Shown one piece after another: positions 1-6,071 of a stretch of DNA of 8,909 nt (positions are counted from its first letter, which is position 1; each line of letters opens with the position of its first letter). Both the position numbers and the translations under genes were made by a program. The stretch is from Chitinophagales bacterium (GTDB lineage Bacteria > Bacteroidota > Bacteroidia > Chitinophagales > BACL12), in the NCBI GenBank assembly GCA_014380545.1, contig JACMJP010000426.1, positions 1 to 8,909 of the forward strand. The letters run 5' to 3'. Below the pieces are notes generated by a model. That model was not told where the DNA came from. It searched no databases and saw only the letters and a list, made by a program, of their open reading frames with translations.

Positions 1-1374
1 TCTTTCCGTTCCAAAAACAATTGTATTAGGGGGCGTTCCTGCAGGCAACATAAAAGAATAAGAAGCTGCAATAGTTACAGGAAACAGAATTAATAAAGGC
101 GGTAATCCTGCCTGTTGTATTACAGGAGTCATAATTGTCATAAATAAAATAACGGTTGCTGTGTTACTTGCAAATTCAGAAAATAACGTTGTGATCAAAC
201 ACAAAATAAATATCATAAGCCACAGCGGAAGATATTGCACACTCACTAAGCTATTACCTATCCAGTCATTTAATCCTGAAACTTTTACACCTTCGCTTAA
301 TGCAAATCCTCCACCGAATAAAAATATGATACCGATAGGGATGCGTTTCATTTCTTCCCATGTAACTATAGCTGTTCCTTTTTTATTTTTGGAAGGAAAA
401 AATAATAAAATGGCGGCCATGAAAATGGCAACATAACTTTCATTCACAAACTTATCATTCGGGATTATGTTGTTATCAATTAAAATGCTTCTCCATCCCC
501 TTATAGTTGTATTGCCAAATTCTTTATCGTCTAATGTAAACCATAAAATAATTGCGATGGAAAAAACGATCATAATTACCCGCTCTTCAAATGTTGTTTT
601 TCCCAGTTTCCGGTATTCATCTTTACAATAATTTATATCCGGCACAATATGGTCGCTGTTTTTAAGAAATAATATTTTTAATACATAAAACATGCATACC
701 AGTAAAACTAAACTCATTGGAAGTGCAACCATCATCCAGTTGCTGAAATTTAATGCAGTTTCTGCCGGAAAATTTTCATCATAGAATTTTTTCATTACCA
801 TATTCGGCAATGTTCCAACTAAGGAGGCTGTTCCGCCAATAGAAGATGCAAAAGATATTGCCAGTAAAATTGCTGTAGCCATGCCGCTTCTTTTTTCAGC
901 ATCGCCACCATGCAATTGATTGATAATGGCTAAAGCAACAGGAAGCATCATCAATGTAGTTGAAGTATTATTCAGCCACATGGAAATAAAATAAGTGGCA
1001 ATGGAAAATCCGAATAATAATTTAGTGGGCGATGTTCCTGCATTTAATAATATTTTTAAAGAAATTCTTTTGTGCAGATCCCAGCGTTCAATTGCGAATG
1101 TGAGAACAAATCCTCCTATATATAAAAAGATAACATCTTTCATATATTGCGGCGCAACACTTTCAATTCCCAGTACGCCAAGCAGCGGAAATAAAATAAC
1201 AGGCAATAAGCTTGTGATATAAATATTAATTGCTTCCGTTATCCACCAGTAAGCCATTAATATTAAAACACCGGCCGCTTTACTTAATAATATTGTTTGG
1301 CCCGAAGCGTATAAAATATATCCGATAATAAATGCAAGGAGAGGACCGAGTATGAGTTTCAGCTTGTTATTCAT
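1..1374 (-). CDS. DASS/SLC13-family sodium:anion (dicarboxylate or sulfate type) symporter, C-terminus cut by window edge
   Basis: Reading the minus strand from the ATG at 1374-1372 gives 458 codons without a stop up to position 1, so the gene is partial at its 3' end. The protein is strongly hydrophobic, an inner-membrane carrier of the divalent anion:Na+ symporter family. Near the N-terminus is WWITEA (residues 43-48), the conserved family segment before the first transport helices. The two substrate/Na+ motifs of the internal repeats are present: NNTST at 135-139, where the family usually has SNT, and SNTAT at 403-407. The tail SFMLPAGTPPN (440-450) matches the family signature region near the C-terminus. 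Known family members import succinate, citrate, tartrate or sulfate with Na+; the exact substrate cannot be read here. Only a few tens of residues should be missing. It is transcribed divergently from dapD, and the shared spacer holds two hairpin repeats. Family assignment is firm, substrate unknown. Confidence 0.93.
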   Translation of the reverse strand, partial: MNNKLKLILGPLLAFIIGYILYASGQTILLSKAAGVLILMAYWWITEAINIYITSLLPVILFPLLGVLGIESVAPQYMKDVIFLYIGGFVLTFAIERWDLHKRISLKILLNAGTSPTKLLFGFSIATYFISMWLNNTSTTLMMLPVALAIINQLHGGDAEKRSGMATAILLAISFASSIGGTASLVGTLPNMVMKKFYDENFPAETALNFSNWMMVALPMSLVLLVCMFYVLKILFLKNSDHIVPDINYCKDEYRKLGKTTFEERVIMIVFSIAIILWFTLDDKEFGNTTIRGWRSILIDNNIIPNDKFVNESYVAIFMAAILLFFPSKNKKGTAIVTWEEMKRIPIGIIFLFGGGFALSEGVKVSGLNDWIGNSLVSVQYLPLWLMIFILCLITTLFSEFASNTATVILFMTIMTPVIQQAGLPPLLILFPVTIAASYSFMLPAGTPPNTIVFGTER

Positions 1375-1388
1375 CGGGTCGAAGATAA

Positions 1389-1417
1389 TGAAGGTCTCAC
1401 TTTATGCGAGGCTTTCA
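1389..1417 (+). repeat. REP-like palindromic element A (class II, plus orientation)
   Basis: This is a 29-nt imperfect palindrome. The left arm is TGAAGGTCTCAC (1389-1400), the loop TTTAT and the right arm GCGAGGCTTTCA (1406-1417). Eleven of 12 stem positions pair, counting two G.T wobbles; the single mismatch is A1399 opposite C1407. It differs from element D read on the minus strand at three of 29 positions. It starts 15 bp upstream of the symporter start codon and has no T-tract, so it is not an intrinsic terminator. Confidence 0.8.
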
Positions 1418-1447
1418 CTGAGAAAAAACAGCCTTCATTTAATCTAA

Positions 1448-1476
1448 TGAGAACTTCACGAAGAGTGAAAGCCTCA
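1448..1476 (-). repeat. REP-like palindromic element B (class I, minus orientation)
   Basis: Read on the minus strand, the left arm is TGAGGCTTTCAC, the loop TCTTC and the right arm GTGAAGTTCTCA. Eleven of 12 positions pair, including two G.T wobbles, with one C/T mismatch; an extra A-T pair (1447/1477) extends the base. It differs from element C at four of 29 positions, and one pair of those differences compensates (C-G in C, T-A here). It lies head-to-head with element A, 31 bp before the dapD start codon. Confidence 0.82.
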
Positions 1477-1507
1477 TAAGGTGAGGTGATTTAATTAATT
1501 TTACCGA

Positions 1508-2323
1508 ATGGAAGAATTACAGCAGGTAATAGAAAATGCATGGAATGAGCGCAGTTTATTAAAAGATGGTGCTACACAAAAGGCTATAAGAGATGTGATA
1601 GAACAATTAGACAAGGGGACTATCCGTGTGGCAGAAAAAATAAATAATGTATGGAAGGCAAATGAATGGATAAAAAAAGCAGTGATATTATATTTTCCTA
1701 TTCAGAAAATGCAGACAATTGAAGTTGGTCCTTTTGAATTTCATGATAAAATTCCTTTAAAAAATAATTTCGCTGAAAAAGGAATTCGGGTTGTGCCGCA
1801 CGGTATAATCAGGTACGGGAGTTATGTTGCAAAAAATGTTATCGTTATGCCCGGTTATATTAATATTGGTGCTTATGTAGATGAAGGAACAATGGTGGAC
1901 ACATGGGCAACAGTTGGAAGTTGTGCGCAAATTGGAAAGAATGTGCATTTAAGCGGCGGTGTTGGAATTGGCGGAGTGCTTGAACCCGTGCAGGCAACAC
2001 CGGTAATTATTGAAGACAATTGTTTTATCGGATCGAGATGCATTGTTGTGGAAGGTGTCATTGTTGAGGAAGAAGCTGTGCTCGGTGCAAATGTTGTTTT
2101 AACGCAGTCAACAAAAATAATTGATGTTACAAATTCAACTGCGATTGAATATAAAGGAAGAGTTCCTTCAAGATCTGTTGTAATACCGGGAACATATACA
2201 AAAAAATTTCCGGCAGGAGAATACCAGGTTCCATGCGCCTTAATTATCGGAACAAGAAAAGAAAGCACAGATAAAAAAACAAGTTTAAATGATGCGTTGA
2301 GGGAGAATAATGTAGCGGCTTAA
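1508..2323 (+). CDS. dapD: 2,3,4,5-tetrahydropyridine-2,6-dicarboxylate N-succinyltransferase
   Basis: DapD transfers succinyl from succinyl-CoA to tetrahydrodipicolinate, the acyl-blocked branch of the diaminopimelate/lysine pathway that also supplies peptidoglycan. It is a cytosolic, normally trimeric enzyme. At 271 residues it matches the usual family length (E. coli about 274). The N-terminal third (about 1-95) is the helical DapD-specific domain. From about residue 97 the left-handed beta-helix of hexapeptide repeats begins: RYGSYVAKNVIVMPGYINIG (102-121), then the signature DTWATVGSCAQIG (131-143) and SGGVGIGGVLEP (149-160). The C-terminal PGTYTKKFP segment is also typical. The ATG at 1508 gives the expected N-terminus MEELQQVIENAW. 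No strong ribosome binding site is seen, as usual in Bacteroidota. No other dap genes are adjacent. The gene is bracketed by hairpin repeats A/B upstream and C three bases after the stop codon. Confidence 0.97.
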   Translation: MEELQQVIENAWNERSLLKDGATQKAIRDVIEQLDKGTIRVAEKINNVWKANEWIKKAVILYFPIQKMQTIEVGPFEFHDKIPLKNNFAEKGIRVVPHGIIRYGSYVAKNVIVMPGYINIGAYVDEGTMVDTWATVGSCAQIGKNVHLSGGVGIGGVLEPVQATPVIIEDNCFIGSRCIVVEGVIVEEEAVLGANVVLTQSTKIIDVTNSTAIEYKGRVPSRSVVIPGTYTKKFPAGEYQVPCALIIGTRKESTDKKTSLNDALRENNVAA

Positions 2324-2326
2324 TTT

Positions 2327-2355
2327 TGAGGCTCTCACTCTTAGTGAGGGTCTCA
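2327..2355 (+). repeat. REP-like palindromic element C (class I, plus orientation), between dapD and the transposase gene
   Basis: This is the best-formed copy. The left arm is TGAGGCTCTCAC (2327-2338), the loop TCTTA and the right arm GTGAGGGTCTCA (2344-2355). All 12 positions pair, with two G.T wobbles; T2326-A2356 adds a base pair, and the loop T and A can close to leave a 3-nt loop. It begins three bases after the dapD stop and ends 13 bases before the transposase ATG. No T-run follows, so termination is unlikely. It could protect the 3' end of dapD mRNA or serve as a transposase target. Confidence 0.88.
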
Positions 2356-2368
2356 ATAAATGTAAAAT

Positions 2369-2944
2369 ATGAATTTCGAAGTTGAAAATTTATACCACCT
2401 TTATAATAGAAGTAACAATAACCAAATCGTTTTTCATCATCATGAAAACTATATTTATTTCCTTGGGAAAATAAGAAAGGAGTGGTTGCCTTATTTTGAT
2501 ATTATTGCATATTGCCTAATGCCGACGCATTTTCATTTTATTGTAAGCGTAAAGGGCATACAGCAGAAAGAAAAAGCTAATTATGCGGTTGGAAAACTTC
2601 TGTCAAGTTATACAAGAGCAAATAATAAGGAGAATAACTCTCATGGTTCATTGTTTCAGCAGAAAACAAAATCAAAAAATTTGCATACAGCATTTGATAT
2701 AAAAAAATACCTAAATACTTCCAATTATATTTTGTATTGCCTGAATTATATTCATACTAATCCTTTAAAAGATAACTTAGTTTCTGATTTAAAGGATTGG
2801 CAATATTCATCATATTTAGATTATGCCGCACTGAGAAACGGCACATTATGTAATATTACAATAGCGGAGGAATTATTAAACTTTAAAAGAGGTGTTGAGT
2901 TTATTCAATTTACGAAATTGGCGGAAAATGATTATAAGTTTTAA
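2369..2944 (+). CDS. REP-associated tyrosine transposase (RAYT, Y1/HUH superfamily, Transposase_17-like)
   Basis: This 191-residue protein shows the landmarks of RAYTs, single-domain HUH endonucleases related to IS200/IS605 TnpA that nick single-stranded REP hairpins. YHLYNRSNN (9-17) is the conserved N-terminal strand. AYCLMPTHFHFIV (47-59) carries the metal-binding HUH motif, H54-F-H56. In SSYTRANN (79-86), Y81 aligns with the likely catalytic tyrosine, followed by GSLFQQK (93-99). YIHTNP (127-132) and WQYSSYLDY (143-151) are the typical C-terminal RAYT signatures. All key residues are present and the frame is open, so the gene looks intact. The ATG at 2369 gives the family's normal N-terminus. 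Unlike classical insertion sequences, it has no terminal repeats of its own, but REP-like elements C and D flank it in inverted orientation, 13 bp before and 6 bp after. Base composition resembles the neighbours. Action on these particular repeats is inferred from the arrangement. Confidence 0.93.
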   Translation: MNFEVENLYHLYNRSNNNQIVFHHHENYIYFLGKIRKEWLPYFDIIAYCLMPTHFHFIVSVKGIQQKEKANYAVGKLLSSYTRANNKENNSHGSLFQQKTKSKNLHTAFDIKKYLNTSNYILYCLNYIHTNPLKDNLVSDLKDWQYSSYLDYAALRNGTLCNITIAEELLNFKRGVEFIQFTKLAENDYKF

Positions 2945-2950
2945 GAAAAA

Positions 2951-2979
2951 TGAAAGCCTCACTGAAAGTGAGACCTTCA
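2951..2979 (-). repeat. REP-like palindromic element D (class II, minus orientation), downstream of the transposase gene
   Basis: Read on the minus strand, the left arm is TGAAGGTCTCAC, the loop TTTCA and the right arm GTGAGGCTTTCA. All 12 positions pair, with two G.T wobbles at the same stem positions as in element C; on the plus strand those become A/C mismatches, so the minus strand folds better. It is nearly identical to element A in opposite orientation. It starts six bases after the transposase stop codon and is the inverted partner of element C across the gene. Confidence 0.86.
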
Positions 2980-2988
2980 AAGTATTTA

Positions 2989-3017
2989 TGAGGATATCAC
3001 TTTTAGTGAAGGAAAAA
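2989..3017 (+). repeat. Degenerate REP-like element E (class I remnant, plus orientation)
   Basis: This sequence matches element C at about 21 of 29 positions. The left arm TGAGGATATCAC (2989-3000), loop TTTTA and start of the right arm GTGAAGG (3006-3012) are recognisable, but the rest of the right arm has become A-rich and only the four innermost base pairs remain uninterrupted. It lies nine bases from element D in opposite orientation, like the inverted pairs seen in REP clusters (BIMEs). It is 31 bp before the start codon of the CCA-adding enzyme. Confidence 0.6.
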
Positions 3018-3048
3018 TTAAATAATAAAGAAGATAAAAATTAAGAGT

Positions 3049-4503
3049 GTGAAAGTAAAAGGAGCAGTAAATATTTTTAATGAATATGTTTTTTCTGATT
3101 TTGAGAAACAACTGTTTGTTATTATTGCTGATGAAGCAAAAAAATTAAACTATCCCTCTTATATAGTTGGCGGATATGTGCGGGATAAATTATTATTAAG
3201 GGATAATAAAAAAGATATTGATTTTGTTTGTATAGGCAGCGGCATTGAGCTGGCTTTAAATGTTGCAAAAAAGCTTGGAAAAAATATACATGTGAGTGTA
3301 TTTAAAAACTTTGGGACAGCGCATTTTAAATATAATGGGATTGATCTTGAATTTGTTGGTGCAAGAAAAGAATCATACAACAGGGATTCAAGAAAACCGG
3401 TTGTGGAAAATGGCACCTTGGAAGATGATCAGAACCGCAGGGATTTTACAATGAATGCATTAGCTATCTCCTTAAATGAAAATAATTATGGAGAAATAAT
3501 TGATCCTTTTCATGGCATTTCAGATATTGAAAATAAAATAATCCGTACACCGCTTGATCCCGTAATTACTTTCAGTGATGATCCTTTGCGCATGATGCGG
3601 GCAATAAGGTTTGCAACAGAATTACATTTTATAATTGAAGAAAAAACTTTTAACGGTATAAAGGAAAGTGCAGAACGCATAAATATAATTTCACCTGAGA
3701 GAATTACGGATGAATTAAATAAAATTATTCTTTCTGATATTCCTTCAAAAGGATTTTATCTTTTACATGAATCAGGATTATTAAAATATATTTTCCCTGA
3801 AATGATTGATCTGGTGGGAGTGGAGATGCAGGATGGAAGAGGGCATAAAGATAATTTTTATCATACGCTGGAAGTGCTTGATAACATAAGCCTGAACACA
3901 AATGATCTTTGGTTGCGTTGGGCAGCAGTTTTACATGATATTGCAAAACCTGCAACAAAAAGATACTTTGAAAAACAGGGCTGGGCATTTCACGGGCATG
4001 AAGTAGTGGGTTCAAGAATGGTGAAGGGTATATTTAAAAGAATGCGGTTGCCATTGGATGCAAAAATGAAGTTTGTTGAAAAGATGGTGCTATTGCATTT
4101 AAGACCAATTTCACTTACCAAAGAAAATGTAACAGACTCTGCTATACGAAGATTATTGTTTGATGCCGGTGAAGATATTGAAAGTTTAATGTTATTGTGT
4201 AAGGCAGATATTACAACAAAGAACAGGCTGAAGGTGAAAAGATATTCAGACAATTTTGAAATGGTAAGACAAAAATTGAAGGATGTTGAAGAACATGATA
4301 AAATTCAAAATTTTCAACCACCTGTTTCCGGAGAATTGATCATGAAGACATTTAATGTTAATCCCGGCAGAAAGGTCGGTTTAATAAAAGATCATATAAA
4401 AGAGGCAATATTAGATGGCATTATTCCGAATGAATATGAAGCAGCTTATCAGCTTATGCTAAAAAAAGGAGCTGAGTTAGGTCTTACACCTCAGCATAAA
4501 TAA
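3049..4503 (+). CDS. cca: CCA tRNA nucleotidyltransferase (class II, with HD domain)
   Basis: This enzyme adds or repairs the 3'-CCA end of tRNAs without a nucleic acid template. The polymerase head shows GGYVRD (41-46), the metal-binding DID (56-58) and RRDFTMNA (130-137) for sugar/nucleotide handling. DDPLRMMRAIRF (177-188) corresponds to the neck 'ED..R' motif whose Asp/Arg read the incoming base; here it is Asp-Asp instead of Glu-Asp, a common bacterial variant. A tRNA-binding helical region follows, with an HD-superfamily domain inserted: LHDIAKP (295-301) and FHGHEVVGS (314-322). The 484-residue length fits the Bacteroidota form. The start is GTG at 3049; no in-frame ATG lies nearby and the N-terminus is needed for the fold. 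Whether it adds all of CCA or only part cannot be told from sequence alone. miaA follows after 15 bp in the same direction, so the two are probably co-transcribed. Confidence 0.94.
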   Translation: MKVKGAVNIFNEYVFSDFEKQLFVIIADEAKKLNYPSYIVGGYVRDKLLLRDNKKDIDFVCIGSGIELALNVAKKLGKNIHVSVFKNFGTAHFKYNGIDLEFVGARKESYNRDSRKPVVENGTLEDDQNRRDFTMNALAISLNENNYGEIIDPFHGISDIENKIIRTPLDPVITFSDDPLRMMRAIRFATELHFIIEEKTFNGIKESAERINIISPERITDELNKIILSDIPSKGFYLLHESGLLKYIFPEMIDLVGVEMQDGRGHKDNFYHTLEVLDNISLNTNDLWLRWAAVLHDIAKPATKRYFEKQGWAFHGHEVVGSRMVKGIFKRMRLPLDAKMKFVEKMVLLHLRPISLTKENVTDSAIRRLLFDAGEDIESLMLLCKADITTKNRLKVKRYSDNFEMVRQKLKDVEEHDKIQNFQPPVSGELIMKTFNVNPGRKVGLIKDHIKEAILDGIIPNEYEAAYQLMLKKGAELGLTPQHK

Positions 4504-4518
4504 ATTCATCAAATACGG

Positions 4519-5430
4519 TTGACAAACAAGCATAAATATTTAATTGTAATTGCCGGACCAACAGCCGTTGGAAAAACTGATGTTGCTATTTCTGTAGCTA
4601 AACATTTTAATACCGAAATAATTTCTGCAGATGCAAGGCAGTTTTATAGAGAATTAAATATTGGAACAGCAAAACCATCATCAGCACAATTAGCGGAAGT
4701 AAAACATTATTTTATTAATAACCTTTCTATTCATGATCCTTATGATGTTGGATTATACGAGCAGGAAGTTCTGCAGGTACTAAGTCCATTATTCTTATTG
4801 CATGATACTATTATTTTATGCGGCGGATCCGGTTTGTATATAGATGCGGTAATAAATGGATTGGATAAATTCCCGGAAAAAGATATTGAAATACGAAAGC
4901 AGCTGGAGCATAAATTGAAATCAGAAGGAATTGAAAGCTTACAGCAATTATTAAAAGAGAAGGATATAAAATATTACAATAAAGTTGATCTTCAAAATCC
5001 ACATCGTTTGATCAGGGCACTCGAAGTTTATTTAACTACTGGAATTCCATATTCATCTTACACAAAGAAGGAACCGGATAAAAGGGGATTCACCGCAATA
5101 AAAATTTGCCTTAATATTGAACGCCCGGTTTTATATCAGAGAATAAATGAAAGGGTAGATAAAATGATGCAATCAGGGTTAGTTGAAGAAGCAGAAAAAT
5201 TGTATCAGTACAAAAATATTCCTGCGCTTAATACTGTCGGGTATAAAGAATTATTCGAATATTTTGATGGAGAAAAAGACCTGAAGACTGCGCTAGAAGA
5301 AATAAAACAACATACAAGAAATTATGCAAAACGCCAGCTAACATGGTTTAGAAAAGATCAGGACTATAAAATATTCAGGCCTGAACAATTAGATGAAATG
5401 GTAGCCTTTGTTAAACAGGAAATAAAATGA
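4519..5430 (+). CDS. miaA: tRNA dimethylallyltransferase
   Basis: MiaA transfers dimethylallyl from DMAPP to N6 of A37 in tRNAs reading UNN codons, which stabilises codon-anticodon pairing. The P-loop GPTAVGKT is at residues 13-20. The segment SADARQFY (36-43), usually DSRQ(I/V)Y, carries the catalytic Asp38 and tRNA-contacting residues; Ala in place of Ser here is a variant I associate with Bacteroidota. GTAKP (49-53), GGSGLYIDA (102-110), NPHRLIRALEVY and the C-terminal TVGYKE and RNYAKRQLTWFRK motifs complete the family pattern. The length of 303 residues is normal. The start is TTG at 4519: the reading frame is open upstream only to the cca stop, no ATG or GTG occurs before the P-loop, and only 12 residues precede it. 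Its stop codon overlaps the next gene's start as ATGA, indicating translational coupling. Confidence 0.96.
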   Translation: MTNKHKYLIVIAGPTAVGKTDVAISVAKHFNTEIISADARQFYRELNIGTAKPSSAQLAEVKHYFINNLSIHDPYDVGLYEQEVLQVLSPLFLLHDTIILCGGSGLYIDAVINGLDKFPEKDIEIRKQLEHKLKSEGIESLQQLLKEKDIKYYNKVDLQNPHRLIRALEVYLTTGIPYSSYTKKEPDKRGFTAIKICLNIERPVLYQRINERVDKMMQSGLVEEAEKLYQYKNIPALNTVGYKELFEYFDGEKDLKTALEEIKQHTRNYAKRQLTWFRKDQDYKIFRPEQLDEMVAFVKQEIK

Positions 5431-5930
5431 AGATATTGTTATTGTCGGATACGCATAGTTATATGGATGATGCTATAATAAATCATTGCAAACAGGTTGA
5501 TGAAGTGTGGCATGCAGGAGATTTTGGAAACAGGGAAGTTGCTGATAAAATTAAATCTGTTAAATCGTTACAGGGAGTATTTGGAAATATAGATGGTAAA
5601 GATATTCGCATAGAATATCCGCTTGACAACAGGTTTACAATTAATGATCTCGATGTATGGATTACACATATAGGCGGTTATCCGGGCAGATACGAAGCAA
5701 GGGTAAGAAAAGTATTGGATATTCATACACCGCAATTATTTATTTGCGGACATTCGCATATTCTAAAAGTAATGTTCGATAAAAATTATAATATGCTCAC
5801 TATGAATCCAGGCGCTGCGGGAAAATATGGTTTCCATAAAGTGAGAACCATGATACGGTTTGAAATTCACAACGGGAAAATTGAAAAGCCTGAAGTAATT
5901 GAATTGGGTTTAAGGGCTGCACTGAAATAA
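5427..5930 (+). CDS. YfcE/MJ0936-type calcineurin-like metallophosphoesterase
   Basis: This is a compact 167-residue single-domain phosphoesterase of the calcineurin-like fold (cytosolic, two metal ions). All metal-ligand motifs are visible in order: SDTHS (D8, H10), HAGD (29-32, D32), GNID (53-56, N54), THIGG (H81) and GHSH (108-111, H109 and H111). NPGAAG follows, as in the YfcE family. Known homologues hydrolyse phosphodiesters such as bis-pNPP and some cyclic nucleotides, but the physiological substrate is generally unclear. It overlaps miaA by four bases (ATGA), so it is probably translated from the same mRNA. That link suggests, without proving, a role near RNA or nucleotide metabolism. 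No intrinsic terminator is visible directly after its stop. Confidence 0.92.
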   Translation: MKILLLSDTHSYMDDAIINHCKQVDEVWHAGDFGNREVADKIKSVKSLQGVFGNIDGKDIRIEYPLDNRFTINDLDVWITHIGGYPGRYEARVRKVLDIHTPQLFICGHSHILKVMFDKNYNMLTMNPGAAGKYGFHKVRTMIRFEIHNGKIEKPEVIELGLRAALK

Positions 5931-6004
5931 TTTCTGACAATCCCGGTAAAAATATTAATGCGGAAGGAAATTCTGTCGGCTCTCATTTAGGTAATTCTCA
6001 CAAT

Positions 6005-6036
6005 TTGTCATATTAATCCTGATGGAATATTGTTTG
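6005..6036 (+). promoter_or_regulatory. Possible promoter of the small heat-shock gene
   Basis: A TTG (6005-6007) lies about 20 bp upstream of TATTGTTTG (6028-6036). The latter resembles the Bacteroidota -7 box TAnnTTTG but has one extra base between TA and TTTG. If used, transcription would start about 30 bp before the chosen start codon at 6072. The match is imperfect and short, so this is tentative. No heat-shock operator such as a CIRCE repeat is seen. Confidence 0.3.
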
Positions 6037-6071
6037 AGAATTCAGCAAATATTAAAACAAAACAAAATTAT

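Larger units (their letters stand above)
1375..1507. other. Divergent intergenic spacer carrying two hairpin repeats
   Basis: This 133-bp spacer separates the start codons of the minus-strand symporter and plus-strand dapD, so promoters for both should lie here. It holds REP-like elements A (1389-1417) and B (1448-1476), facing each other across 30 bp. I see no complete Bacteroidota promoter (TTTG about -33 with TAnnTTTG about -7). One-mismatch -7 look-alikes lie within a few bases of each start codon: TATCTTCG on the minus strand (1387-1380) and TAATTTTA on the plus strand (1496-1503). Both would give almost leaderless transcripts, so I do not call them as promoters. Confidence 0.7.

Noticed and set aside
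1380..1387. Minus-strand TATCTTCG as a -7 promoter box for the symporter.
   Set aside because: It has one mismatch to TAnnTTTG, no -33 partner, and lies five bases from the start codon, so the transcript would be almost leaderless.
1496..1503. TAATTTTA as a -7 promoter box for dapD.
   Set aside because: The final G is missing, it lies four bases before the start codon, and such AT-rich matches are expected by chance here.
2327..2356. Element C as an intrinsic terminator for dapD.
   Set aside because: The stem has wobbles and no T-run follows it; the same structure also occurs upstream of genes.
1389..3017. CRISPR array as an explanation for the repeated hairpins.
   Set aside because: The repeats are not regularly spaced, alternate in orientation, are separated by whole genes, and no cas genes are present.
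5978..6000. Segment GGCTCTCA followed by TTCTCA, resembling one arm of the class I hairpin repeats.
   Set aside because: Only the first eight bases match well; the loop and second arm cannot be aligned without gaps and no stem forms. It may be chance or a very old remnant.
6030..6071. TTG at 6030 as the start of the small heat-shock protein, adding 14 residues.
   Set aside because: The extra residues are not typical of Hsp20 N-termini, the TTG lies inside a possible -7 box, and ATG codons at 6072 and 6078 give a normal-length protein.
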